Shown in pieces: positions 54,238-63,212 of a stretch of DNA of 64,000 nt. Each line of letters starts with the position of its first letter. The first letter of the stretch is position 1. The notes below the pieces were generated by a model. That model saw nothing but the letters and a program-made list of their open reading frames with translations, was not told the DNA's origin and ran no database searches. This stretch comes from Sphingomonas sp. Leaf343 (GTDB lineage: Bacteria; Pseudomonadota; Alphaproteobacteria; Sphingomonadales; Sphingomonadaceae), in the NCBI RefSeq assembly GCF_001423765.1, contig NZ_LMPG01000002.1, forward strand, positions 1 through 64,000, given 5' to 3'. Both the position numbers and the translations under genes were made by a program.

Positions 54238-55272
54238 TCACCCTGCCGCAACGCCAGACTCAGACGGGCCAGACCCGGACGGAACAGACCCAGGTGGGCC
54301 AGACTCCGCCGCCATCCCTTCCGCCGTGTCGGCGATCTGCTCCGCCAGCGGCACGGCACCGATCCCGTGGTGCGCCAACAGGGCGTCGTAGACGGTGCGA
54401 TCGCCGATGTAGCGATCGATCCGATCCGACGTGACCGGCGCGCGTTCCACGCCGCCGCCCAGCACGGCCGCGACCGCGCCGGCAACGTCTGCGAGTTCCA
54501 GCGGATCGCCGCCCGTATCGAAGCTGTGCGTCACAGGTGCATCGCCGAGCAGGAGCAGGATCACGAGCGACATCAGTTCGCGGATCGCGACATAGCCTCG
54601 CATCACCCTGTGCGGCGCACGGACGGTGATCGCGCGCCCGGCGAGCGAATCGAGGATGAACGCCGCCATCGCATAGGCCTGATGCTTGTTCATATAGGGG
54701 CCGGCGACGTTGAATATGCGGGTGACGACGGCGATGTTGCCGCTCGTCTCGGCCCAGGCCGCGAAGTCCAGTTCGTCGCGCCGCTTCAACTGTCCGTACA
54801 GGCGCATGTCGGGCGCGGCATCGCTATCGTCGGCGAAGCGCGCCGCACCCGACGAGGCGACGAACACGCCCGTCGCGCCGATCCGGTCGAGCGCGTCGAG
54901 CACCGTGCGGCTGAGCGCCGCGTTCGCCGCCGCATAGTCTTCCGCCGCCATCCCCGCGACCCGGTCCTTGGTCAGGAAGGCGAGGTGCAGGACCAGCGTC
55001 GGCTCCGGCCGCAGCCCGGCGATCGCGGCGAGCGGGCGTTGATCGATCGTTGTGCCATCGCGCAGCGCCAGCGTACGTGCGGATGCCCCGAACGCATGCA
55101 CGCGCCCGGCAAACGCGTCACCGAGCGCGAACCGGAGCAACTCCAGAGTCGCCAGTCCTAGCCAGCCGCCCGCGCCCGTCACGACGACGCGCCGGCCGCT
55201 GGCGGCGAGCGCATCGGCAGCGGCCGGCGTCAGCCGCTGACGGGCACGAACGCCCGCCCGCCAGTCGGTCAT
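54238..55272 (-). CDS. NAD(P)-dependent nucleotide-sugar reductase/epimerase (YerF-like candidate)
   Basis: A 344-residue extended SDR: RRVVVTGAGGWLGLATLELL, VASSGAARF, and active-site YGQLK (Tyr and Lys). It overlaps the ThDP-enzyme gene by 4 nt. In the yersiniose pathway a reductase (YerF) reduces the acetyl side chain after YerE; this gene is placed where that function is expected, but I infer the role from context only. The C-terminal tail is Gly/Pro/Ser-rich (GPPGSVPSGSGPSESG). Confidence 0.8.
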   Translation of the reverse strand: MTDWRAGVRARQRLTPAAADALAASGRRVVVTGAGGWLGLATLELLRFALGDAFAGRVHAFGASARTLALRDGTTIDQRPLAAIAGLRPEPTLVLHLAFLTKDRVAGMAAEDYAAANAALSRTVLDALDRIGATGVFVASSGAARFADDSDAAPDMRLYGQLKRRDELDFAAWAETSGNIAVVTRIFNVAGPYMNKHQAYAMAAFILDSLAGRAITVRAPHRVMRGYVAIRELMSLVILLLLGDAPVTHSFDTGGDPLELADVAGAVAAVLGGGVERAPVTSDRIDRYIGDRTVYDALLAHHGIGAVPLAEQIADTAEGMAAESGPPGSVPSGSGPSESGVAAG

Positions 55273-57137
55273 GTCGCCATCATCTCCGCGAGCTCGTCGC
55301 GTGGCAGAAACGGAGCCATGTCCTCCAGCGGCGACGTGACCATCGTGCCGTCGTCCAGCCGGCGCGACGACAGGCGTGGTGCGAAACCCTGACGCTTGTC
55401 GATCATCACCTCGCACAGGTGCGGCCCCTCCCCCGCCAGCGCGGCGCGGATCGCGGAGGGCAGGTCGGTGTGGTTGTCGACGCCCGACGCGGGAATGCCG
55501 AAACCGCCGGCCAGCCGCTGGAAATTGGGGAAGGTGACGCCGCTATCGGGTCCGCAGCCGACGATGTTGGTCGGGAAATAATTCTGCTGCGCCTGACGGA
55601 TGGAGTGGTAGCCGTCATTGTTCAGGAGGAAGATCTTGATCGGCATCTGTGCGCCGACGATCGTCTGAAGTTCCTGAAGGTTCATCATGATGCTGCCGTC
55701 GCCGGCCAGACAGACGATGCGCTTCGCCCCCGACGCGTAGAACGCGCCGATCGCCGCCGGCAAATCATACCCCATCGAGGCGCAGCCGGAGTTGGTGTAG
55801 AGGCGCTGCCCCTTCTTCAGCACCGCCGCCTGGAAGATTGTGACGCAGGCGGTACCGTCGCCGGTGACGACGATATCGCCCTCCTCCAGCTCCGCGAACA
55901 GCGCGTCGCCGAAGACATAGGGATTAATCGGTGATTCCTGCGCCCGGTATTCGTCGACGACGACCGGGTAACGCTCCGTTCTCGCCTTGCTGTGCGCCAG
56001 GAAGGCGGCGCGGGCTTCGCGATTGTCGCTGGCCGGCACCGCAGCGGCGGCGGCGGACGCGAAGAAGGCGCGCAGGTCGGCGTGGATCGGGCGATCGATC
56101 GACAGCGTAGGCTTGGCGAGTTCGGCCGCATCGACCTCGACCATCGCCACCTTCGCGTCGCGCGCGAAACTCTGCCAGTTGAAGCTGATCTGGCGGATGT
56201 TGAGGCGCGATCCGAGAATCAGGACGTAATCCGCCGTCTGCACGGCGAAATTACCCCCGCGATTGCCGAGCGAGCCGGGCCGCCCGACATAGAGCGGGTG
56301 ATCGTCGGGCACGGTATCGTGGGCGTTCCAGCCGGTGACGACCGGCACGCCGATCCGCTCCACGAATTCCAGGAACCGGGCGTGCTGCCCCGACAGGCGC
56401 ACGCCCGCGCCGGCCAGCACGACCGGGCGTTCGGCGGCGTAGAGTTCGTCGAGCAAGGCCGCGACCTCGGCATCGAGCGCGTCGCCGGTGAGCAACCCGA
56501 CTTCGGCGGCGGTGTTCGCCGATTCGCCGCGGTGATCGTCGGCGGCAGGGTCATAACCCTCCAGTTCGGCAGGATCGACCAGCGCGCCCTGCACGTCTCC
56601 GGGAACATCGATCCAGACCGGGCCGGGACGGCCCCGGACGGCCAGATGCAGCGCCTTCTCCACCACCTTGCGGACGTCCGTCGGCTGATCCAGCACCACC
56701 GCATATTTGGTGATGCCGGCCACCATCCGGACGATGTCGACCTCCTGATCGCCCAATTGGCGCAGGCGCGGGTCGATGAAGGGGGCATAGGTCTCGCGCT
56801 TCACCTGTCCCGACACGACCACCATCGGGATCGAATCGACATAGGCACCATAGACGCCGTTGAGCGCGTTGACGCCGCCGGGTCCCGTCGTGACGTTGAC
56901 CAAAGCCGGGCGGCCGAGCAGCCGGCCATAGCTCTCCGCGGCGATGGCCGATGCCTGTTCGTGATGCAGGAACAGACAGCGCAGGCCGGGCGCGAGGCCG
57001 AAGGCGTCGTTCAGGTGCATCGACCCGCCGCCGGTCAGGACGAACGCGTCGGTGATGCCGAAATCGACCAGTGCCCCGGCGATATAGTCGGCGACGCGGA
57101 TCTTCGCCGCGCTACCCGTCCCTGCATCCGTGCTCAT
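55269..57137 (-). CDS. ThDP-dependent acetolactate synthase-like enzyme (YerE-like candidate)
   Basis: A 622-residue three-domain ThDP enzyme. The catalytic glutamate is E60 in [31 protein letters not shown] is the pyrimidine-side motif; the ThDP/metal signature runs from GDG 479-481 to NN 506-507. It is longer than ordinary acetolactate synthase partners would need, has no small subunit beside it, and directly follows rfbH with a 4-nt overlap. In Yersinia, YerE is such an enzyme (ThDP and FAD) and adds a two-carbon unit from pyruvate to C4 of CDP-3,6-dideoxy-4-ketoglucose. Confidence 0.85.
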   Translation of the reverse strand: MSTDAGTGSAAKIRVADYIAGALVDFGITDAFVLTGGGSMHLNDAFGLAPGLRCLFLHHEQASAIAAESYGRLLGRPALVNVTTGPGGVNALNGVYGAYVDSIPMVVVSGQVKRETYAPFIDPRLRQLGDQEVDIVRMVAGITKYAVVLDQPTDVRKVVEKALHLAVRGRPGPVWIDVPGDVQGALVDPAELEGYDPAADDHRGESANTAAEVGLLTGDALDAEVAALLDELYAAERPVVLAGAGVRLSGQHARFLEFVERIGVPVVTGWNAHDTVPDDHPLYVGRPGSLGNRGGNFAVQTADYVLILGSRLNIRQISFNWQSFARDAKVAMVEVDAAELAKPTLSIDRPIHADLRAFFASAAAAAVPASDNREARAAFLAHSKARTERYPVVVDEYRAQESPINPYVFGDALFAELEEGDIVVTGDGTACVTIFQAAVLKKGQRLYTNSGCASMGYDLPAAIGAFYASGAKRIVCLAGDGSIMMNLQELQTIVGAQMPIKIFLLNNDGYHSIRQAQQNYFPTNIVGCGPDSGVTFPNFQRLAGGFGIPASGVDNHTDLPSAIRAALAGEGPHLCEVMIDKRQGFAPRLSSRRLDDGTMVTSPLEDMAPFLPRDELAEMMAT

Positions 57138-58516
57138 GCCGCGCTCGACACCCGTGCGCCGGCGACGAACTGGCGGATCATGTCGACCTGGAACGCGATA
57201 TGCGCCTCGGTCAGCCCCGGATAGAGGCCGATCCAGAAGGTGTGGTTGGTGACGATGTCGGCGTTGGTCAGCTCGCCGACGACACGATATTCGCGGTGCC
57301 GCATATAGGGCTGGCGCAGCAGGTTGCCGCCGAACAGCAGGCGCGTGCCGATGCGGTTCGCATCCAGCCACTGCGTCAGTTCGTCGCGGAGCAGGCCAGA
57401 CTCGGGGCGGATCGTGATCGGATAACCAAACCACGACGGATCGCTGTTGGGCGTTCCCTCCGGCAGGATCAGCACGTCCTCCAGCGGCTTCAGCGCCTCC
57501 GTCAGCAACGCGAAGTTGCGCCGGCGCGCCGCGACGAACTCGTCGACGCGGTCGAGTTGCGCGACGCCGACCGCCGCCTGCATGTCGGTGATCTTCAGGT
57601 TATAGCCGGCGTGGCTGTAGGTGTATTTGTGATCGTAGCCCATTGGCAGGCTGCCGAGCTTGCGCGCGAACCGCTTGCCGCAGGTATTGTCCTGACCCGG
57701 CTGGCACCAGCAATCGCGACCCCAGTCCCGCATCGATTCGATGACGCGCTTCAGCCGAGGCTTGTCGGTGAACACCGCCCCGCCCTCACCCATCGTGATG
57801 TGGTGCGCGGGATAGAAGCTAAGCGTGCCGATGTCGCCGAACGTGCCGACATGCTGGCCGTTATAGGTCGCGCCCAGCGCGTCGCAGGTGTCCTCCACCA
57901 CGAACAGGCCGTACTTCTCCGCCACGCGCATCACCTCGGCGATGTCGAACGGGTTGCCTAGAGTGTGCGCGATCATGATCGCGCGCGTCTTGTCCGACAC
58001 CGCCGCCTCGATCATCTCGGGCTTGACGTTATAGGTTGGGATGTCGACGTCGACGAACACCGGCACCAGCCCGTACTGCAGCGACGGATTGACCGTGGTC
58101 GGGAAACCGGTGGCGACCGTAATGACCTCGTCACCCGGCTTCAGCGCCTCGCCGCGCAGATAGTGCGAGGTCAGCGTCGACAGCGCCAGCAGGTTGGCGG
58201 ACGATCCCGAATTGGTCGTCAGCGCATGCCGCACGCCCAGCCGGGCCGCCAGCTTCCGCTCGAACTCGTCGTTGAAGCGGCCGGTGGTCAGCCAGAAATC
58301 GAGCGAGCTGTCGACCAGCGAGCGCATGTCCGCCTCGCCGTACACCTTACCCGACACCGGCACCGGGCTCTGGCCTGCGACGAACGGTTTGGGTGCATGG
58401 AACGAGCGGGCGTATTGCCCGACGAGATCGAGGATCAGGCCGCGAAGCTGCGGCTCGTCGCAATCCTGCGCCATGGCCATCAGGGCCTGGGGATCGCAAT
58501 CGGCGGGAAGGGTCAT
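57134..58516 (-). CDS. rfbH: CDP-4-keto-6-deoxy-D-glucose-3-dehydrase (E1)
   Basis: A 460-residue DegT/AHBA-fold protein from ATG 58516. The usual PLP lysine is replaced: [14 protein letters not shown] has His at 238, the E1 hallmark. Cysteines at 211, 269, 271 and 279 give exactly C-X57-C-X-C-X7-C, the [2Fe-2S] pattern of E1. It is a PMP-dependent dehydrase that removes the 3-hydroxyl of CDP-4-keto-6-deoxyglucose, working with a reductase (E3). The E3 gene is not in the window. rfbF-rfbG, which supply its substrate, lie 9 kb away in the same region. Confidence 0.95.
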   Translation of the reverse strand: MTLPADCDPQALMAMAQDCDEPQLRGLILDLVGQYARSFHAPKPFVAGQSPVPVSGKVYGEADMRSLVDSSLDFWLTTGRFNDEFERKLAARLGVRHALTTNSGSSANLLALSTLTSHYLRGEALKPGDEVITVATGFPTTVNPSLQYGLVPVFVDVDIPTYNVKPEMIEAAVSDKTRAIMIAHTLGNPFDIAEVMRVAEKYGLFVVEDTCDALGATYNGQHVGTFGDIGTLSFYPAHHITMGEGGAVFTDKPRLKRVIESMRDWGRDCWCQPGQDNTCGKRFARKLGSLPMGYDHKYTYSHAGYNLKITDMQAAVGVAQLDRVDEFVAARRRNFALLTEALKPLEDVLILPEGTPNSDPSWFGYPITIRPESGLLRDELTQWLDANRIGTRLLFGGNLLRQPYMRHREYRVVGELTNADIVTNHTFWIGLYPGLTEAHIAFQVDMIRQFVAGARVSSAA

Positions 58517-58595
58517 AAAGGCTCCGGTGCGCGGACAGGCCGCTGGAATAGGCGAAGGGAACGCCGGTGCGAAGCGGTCGCACCGGCGAAGAGGA

Positions 58596-59633
58596 TCAGA
58601 CGAGCGTGTCGCGCATGGCGTTGTCGAACGGTAGGAACGCCTCGCGCTCGGCGATCTTCGCGACGAGGTCCGGGTTCGCGATGAACGCACGGCCCCAGGT
58701 GACGGCGTCGAGCAGGCCGGATTCGACCTCCGCCTCCGCCTCCTCGATCGACAGCGACGCGCCACCGATCAGCACGCCGTCCCACAACGGCCTGATCCTG
58801 CGGATCGCGGTGCCCGACGTGTCGGCATAGACCGACCCCGCGCCGCTGACGTCGAGCGCGGCGAGCCCGAGCTTACGAAGTTCCGGCAGCAGATATGCGA
58901 GCATCGCGTCGATATCGGGCCATTCGTATAACCCGCCCATCGTGCGCGACGGGCTGATCCGGGCGATCACCTTTTCGGCGGGGACGACGGCAAGAACCGC
59001 CTCGACCAGCTCCAGCATGAAGCGACAGCGGTTCTCGACCGATCCGCCGTAGCGGTCGGTGCGATCGTTGACGCGTGCGTCGAGGAACTGGTCGGCGAGA
59101 TAGCCGTGGCCGGTGTGAAGTTCGACCGCGTCGAAGCCGACGTCGATCGCGCGGCGCGCGGCATCGGCGAAATAGCCGTAGATCGTCGGCATCTCGTCCG
59201 CGTCCAGCGCGCGGGGTTCGCCATACGGCTTGTCGTTCTGGCGATTGACGCCCTCGGCCGCCCGGCCGGTGCTGCTGACCGGGGCGTCGCCGGTGAAGTC
59301 GGCGTGGCTGATGCGCCCCATATGCCAGAGCTGGCAGGCGATCTTGGCGCCGCTCTCGTGCACCGCATCGACCACCTTGCGCCAGCTTTCGGCGTGCGCG
59401 TCGGTCGCGATATACGGCGCATCCTTCCACCCGTCGCCGCTCTGGTGGATGATCGTGCCTTCGGTCAGGATCAGGCCGACGCCGCCGTCGGCACGACGCT
59501 TGTAGTAATCGCGCATCGCGTCGGTGGCGTGACGCCCTTCGCCCGCAAAGCTGCGGCTCATCGCCGACATGACGGTGCGGTTGCGGAGCGGGATGAAGTC
59601 GGTCCGCTCCAGCGGGGTGAGAAGACGGGTCAT
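58596..59633 (-). CDS. NADH:flavin oxidoreductase of the old yellow enzyme family
   Basis: A 345-residue FMN TIM-barrel: [54 protein letters not shown] (active-site His-x-x-His pair), [11 protein letters not shown], and [14 protein letters not shown] (FMN phosphate site). Such enzymes reduce activated C=C bonds with NAD(P)H. It sits between rfbH (80 nt gap) and a RmlD-like gene (4-nt overlap), an unusual place. It could act on an unsaturated sugar intermediate, but this is speculation. Confidence 0.9.
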   Translation of the reverse strand: MTRLLTPLERTDFIPLRNRTVMSAMSRSFAGEGRHATDAMRDYYKRRADGGVGLILTEGTIIHQSGDGWKDAPYIATDAHAESWRKVVDAVHESGAKIACQLWHMGRISHADFTGDAPVSSTGRAAEGVNRQNDKPYGEPRALDADEMPTIYGYFADAARRAIDVGFDAVELHTGHGYLADQFLDARVNDRTDRYGGSVENRCRFMLELVEAVLAVVPAEKVIARISPSRTMGGLYEWPDIDAMLAYLLPELRKLGLAALDVSGAGSVYADTSGTAIRRIRPLWDGVLIGGASLSIEEAEAEVESGLLDAVTWGRAFIANPDLVAKIAEREAFLPFDNAMRDTLV

Positions 59634-60550
59634 CGGGCGGCCTCCAGCCGGTAACGGTCGAAAAAGGGATGCGAGAGATAGGCGTGCAGCGTCGCGCGCC
59701 AGTCGCGTTGCAGGTTACGGTGTTCCGCGTCGAGGCGTGCGCAACTCAGCACCGCGCGATCGGGGCGGCGGCCGAGTTCGTTGCCCGACACGGCGGTGGC
59801 GGCGACGGTGACGACCTTCAGCCGGTCCGACCAGCCGAGCGCGATCACGATCTCTTCGGCGATCTGCGCGAAGGTCGCTTCGCCCCGGCACGCCATCTGA
59901 TAACTGCCCGATGCGCCCGCCGCGACCAGCGCCAGCGTGTTGAACGCCAGGTCGTTGGTCCAGGTCGGCTGCCACACGCGGTCGCCCACCTCGAACCGCG
60001 CGTCGCCACGGTCGATCGCCGCGCGCATGACCGGGATAATCCGGCCGACGAAATTCTTGTCCGCCTCCTCGCCGCCGAAGAATCCGGCCATGCGGACGAT
60101 CGTCGCATCCGGGATCGCGGCGGTGACCTCATGCTCGGCGGCCAGCTTCAATTCACCGTAGAACGACAGCGGACGCGGCTCCTCGTCCTCCGGGATCGGG
60201 TTGGTCGCGCCGTCATAGGTCAGGAAGGACTGTGGAAACACGAAACGCGCGCTCGCCTTCCTCGCCAGCGCGACGGCATTGCGCGTGCCGGTAACGATCG
60301 TCTCGCGCGCAGCATCGGGCTCGCGGGCGCACCCCTCCACGTCGACGCGCGCGGCACAGTGGATGATCCACCCTCCGGCGACGCGATCGGCCCAGGCATC
60401 GAGCGCCGCGGGATCGCGCACGTCCAGTTCCTCGCGCCCCGGCGTATGGACCGTCAACGCGGGAAAGCGGCTCGCCTCCAGCGCCAGCGCGCGTCCGAGC
60501 ATCCCGCGTCCGCCGGTCACGAGAACCGGCACCGTCTTTTCCATATTCAT
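59630..60550 (-). CDS. RmlD-type sugar-nucleotide reductase (dTDP-4-dehydrorhamnose reductase family)
   Basis: A 306-residue SDR: PVLVTGGRGMLGRALALEA, AARVDVEGCAREPDAA, active-site YGELKLAAEH and the substrate-loop WQPTWTNDLAFNT. The fold and YxxxK match RmlD, but no rmlABC is present, so the substrate is more likely another 4-keto-6-deoxy sugar. It overlaps the OYE gene by 4 nt. Confidence 0.87.
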   Translation of the reverse strand: MNMEKTVPVLVTGGRGMLGRALALEASRFPALTVHTPGREELDVRDPAALDAWADRVAGGWIIHCAARVDVEGCAREPDAARETIVTGTRNAVALARKASARFVFPQSFLTYDGATNPIPEDEEPRPLSFYGELKLAAEHEVTAAIPDATIVRMAGFFGGEEADKNFVGRIIPVMRAAIDRGDARFEVGDRVWQPTWTNDLAFNTLALVAAGASGSYQMACRGEATFAQIAEEIVIALGWSDRLKVVTVAATAVSGNELGRRPDRAVLSCARLDAEHRNLQRDWRATLHAYLSHPFFDRYRLEAAR

Positions 60551-60644
60551 CGTCCCGTTGATCGGCCGCGACGGGCACAGGCATCGGGCGGCCCGGCCCG
60601 CCAGAGCGCCTTAGCAACCCGGCCATGGCACTGACAACCGGCCA

Positions 60645-61466
60645 TCATTCGCCCGCGAGGAAGCCTGGCTCCCCCGGCTTCAGCACATCCATCGCCAGCC
60701 GCCACGACGCATCGGATGCGGCGGCGACCAGCCCGGTTCCATGATCGTCGATGCGGTAATCGCTGCCGTCCCACCGGCTGACGCGGCCACCCGCCTCCGT
60801 CAGGAACAGCGCACCGGCGGCGTGATCCCAGGGCAGGATTCGCTGGAACAACGCCACGTCATATTCGCCCGTGGCGAGACGGGGGTAATGTTCGGCGGCA
60901 CAGCGCGGGATCGGGACCAGATCGAACGCCTGCTCCGCCCGCGCATGCGTCCGTTCCCGCGCGGTCGCCGCCATGAATTGCGTCGCCAGCGTCGCCACGG
61001 GACGCTGCCGCTCGACGGTACGCGTCACCGCCGGTTCGTCGCCGATGAACGCGCCACCGCCCGCGACGGCGTGGCAGATGCGCTGCGCCACCGGGTCGTA
61101 AAGCCAGCCCGCGATAGTCCGGCCGTCCTCGATCAGGGCGATAATCATTCCGAACGGCTGGCGGCCCTCGGCGAAATTGGACGTGCCATCGATCGGATCG
61201 ATGATCCAGATCCGTCCGCGGCCGAGATCGTTCATCAGCGACGGATCGGCGGCACACGCTTCCTCGCCGATGATCCGCGCAGCCGGATCGATCGTCGCCA
61301 GGCCATCGTGCAGCCGAAGCTCCGACTCATGATCGGCGACGGTGACGAGTTCGCCGCGCGACTTCTCGACGATCTCGTCCGCACGCAGATTGCGGAATCG
61401 CGGCATCACGACGAGTTCGCCGACGCCCGCGAGGAGCGCCGTCACCGGCTTGTGGAGGTCGTGCAA
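60645..61466 (-). CDS. Inositol monophosphatase-family phosphatase
   Basis: A 273-residue IMPase-fold enzyme: GEEACA (first metal glutamate), WIIDPIDGTSNFAEGRQPF (DPIDGT), and LPWDHAAGALFLTEAGG (WDxxAG). Family members hydrolyse inositol-1-P, PAP, fructose-1,6-bisphosphate or other sugar phosphates. Its place in the cluster suggests a sugar-1- or sugar-phosphate; the substrate is not predictable. Confidence 0.88.
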   Translation of the reverse strand: MHDLHKPVTALLAGVGELVVMPRFRNLRADEIVEKSRGELVTVADHESELRLHDGLATIDPAARIIGEEACAADPSLMNDLGRGRIWIIDPIDGTSNFAEGRQPFGMIIALIEDGRTIAGWLYDPVAQRICHAVAGGGAFIGDEPAVTRTVERQRPVATLATQFMAATARERTHARAEQAFDLVPIPRCAAEHYPRLATGEYDVALFQRILPWDHAAGALFLTEAGGRVSRWDGSDYRIDDHGTGLVAAASDASWRLAMDVLKPGEPGFLAGE

Positions 61467-61553
61467 TGCTGAATATATCCTTCCGGGTCGGACAGCGGCC
61501 GTGCCCCCACGGCGACCGCACCCGATCGGCCCGCCGTCGGGCCACGTCGTCGT

Positions 61554-62369
61554 TCAGGCCACTTTGGCCATAGCCTTCAGAGCCGGTGGATCGACGCGGA
61601 CCCGCTTTTCCATCATTTCGATCCGGGCCTGATCCTCGGATGCGATCTGCTGGTAATAATCACGCTTGTTGCGTAGCCATTCGAGTTCGAACTCCACCGC
61701 GTTGGCGATGCCCGCCTCGATGTTGGCGCGCGCCGCCGCCGCACCCTCGAAGATGACCTTGCGGGTTTCGAAGCGATCGAGCCGGACCTGCTGGATTTCC
61801 CGCAGCGCCCCGACGGCATCATTCGACACCGAGCCGCCGACGACCAGCTCCAGATCATGCTCGCGACAGGCGCGCGCGACCGTCAGAACGGCATCGGTTA
61901 TCGACCGCTCGTTGACCGCGGTCCGCGCCATGCCGCGCGACAACGTGAAATCGACGCGACCAAAAACGATGCCCGTGCCGCCGGCTTTCGCGACCGGCAG
62001 CATCTGCTCCAGATTGCGGAGCGTCGTCTCGGTTTCCAGATTGAACAGGAAAGTGGTCGACTCATCATCGACCCCATGCGTCTTGGTCTTCGCTTCGATG
62101 AACTTGCTCAGCGCATACGGCGTCTCCACCATCGGCGCGATGATGTAGTCGACACCATAGACACGCGAGGCCAGCAGGTCGGACACCGCCTCGCACCCGC
62201 CGATCTTCAGCGCGACATCCACGCCGGCGCGACGGGCGAGTTCGAGCAGCCGGAGGAACTCGTCCGGGCGCGTTCCCTCCGCCTCGAACTCCGCCTTGAC
62301 CGCGACGACGCCGTACTGGTCCCGCCCACGCTTCAGAGCGTCCAGCATCCTGCGTTCAGACTGGTTCAC
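61554..62369 (-). CDS. HpcH/HpaI-like aldolase
   Basis: A 271-residue TIM-barrel protein: LELARRAGVDVALKIGG, VDYIIAPMVETPYALSKFIE and GTGIVFGRVDFTLSRG, matching the metal/substrate regions of HpcH/HpaI and citrate-lyase-beta relatives (VET and GRVDF in place of PMVET and GPxDL). The first gene of the leftward block. Such enzymes join or split a pyruvate unit and an aldehyde. In a sugar cluster it might build or trim a side chain; not established. Confidence 0.78.
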   Translation of the reverse strand: MNQSERRMLDALKRGRDQYGVVAVKAEFEAEGTRPDEFLRLLELARRAGVDVALKIGGCEAVSDLLASRVYGVDYIIAPMVETPYALSKFIEAKTKTHGVDDESTTFLFNLETETTLRNLEQMLPVAKAGGTGIVFGRVDFTLSRGMARTAVNERSITDAVLTVARACREHDLELVVGGSVSNDAVGALREIQQVRLDRFETRKVIFEGAAAARANIEAGIANAVEFELEWLRNKRDYYQQIASEDQARIEMMEKRVRVDPPALKAMAKVA

Positions 62370-62883
62370 CGTTAACCCTTACTCTTTGCTACGATTGGCG
62401 AATGACGTTGGCGATGTCGGGCCCTCCCGTCAACCCGCCGATCCGGCGTCGGCGTATCGCCACGCTGGCGAAACGATCTGGCAGCACGTTGTATTCAGTG
62501 AATTTTTGGCGAACTCTAGCCGATCGTTGCGGCTGTATTCCGGCGCCGGATTCGTGCGACCCGTTTGATACGAGCCTGATCTACAGCAAGCCGTCGCGCT
62601 GCTCATAGGCAAGTGGGGCCATCAAAAGCCCGTCATGGTCGCGGTTGGACGCCCGCCGACTGGCGGCTCTGAGTTGATGATGAGGTCGTCCTCCCGATCC
62701 TGCCCCCCCCGATACCGTGGTCGTGGTTCCACGACATGGAGGCGACGACGTTTCTGCTCGCCGCCGGGCCACTTCCTGACACTCCGGATGTCTTTTAACG
62801 CGCAAGCCGATGCGCCCGGTGGCCGATCCTGATGCGGGATATCGACGTCGGGATACAGGATCGGTGCCGCGCGTTGCGCGATC
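62370..62883. other. Gene-free interval upstream of the aldolase gene
   Basis: About 510 bp. Sequence near 62380-62620 is less GC-rich than the coding regions. Frames up to about 110 codons occur on both strands but carry no signature and have poor codon composition. The promoter of the leftward polysaccharide block should be here; I cannot place it convincingly. Confidence 0.45.
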
Positions 62884-63087
62884 ATGGACAGGATTTCCGG
62901 GATGATCGCGCAACCGTTCGTCGTCGAACGCGACACGGACATGGCCGGAATGATCGCCGGTGACGTCACGGTACGATCAGGCACCCTGCTACGGCTCGGC
63001 GGCATGGTTCGCGGCGATATCATCCTGGAGCCCGGCGCGCGGCTGGAGATGTCCGGTATCGTGTCCGGACGGGTCATCCGCCGCTGA
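62884..63087 (+). CDS. Small bactofilin-like / polymer-forming beta-helix protein
   Basis: A 67-residue product (ATG 62884; ATG 62902 is an alternative). The sequence from about residue 20 repeats a short beta-strand unit: MAGMIAGDVTVRSGTLLRLG, then MVRGDIILEPGARLEM and SGIVSGRVIRR. The GxV..G(D)(V/I).(V/I)..G(A)xLx(L/M)xG pattern is that of bactofilins, but only about three turns are present, where bactofilins have six. It could be a stand-alone mini-domain or a remnant. Confidence 0.6.
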   Translation: MDRISGMIAQPFVVERDTDMAGMIAGDVTVRSGTLLRLGGMVRGDIILEPGARLEMSGIVSGRVIRR

Positions 63088-63212
63088 ACGCTGATCGGGC
63101 GGGCGCGGGAAAGCTTGGCTTTCCCGCGCAGGCGAAAAGGTTCCAAACGATTTGCGCCGGTGACGGCGATGGCGCATGAGCCGCCGATATCGTCATCGTG
63201 CAAGGACTCGTT

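Noticed and set aside
62402..62608. 68-codon plus-strand frame upstream of the aldolase
   Set aside because: No ribosome site or family signature, and the frame overlaps an equally long one on the other strand.
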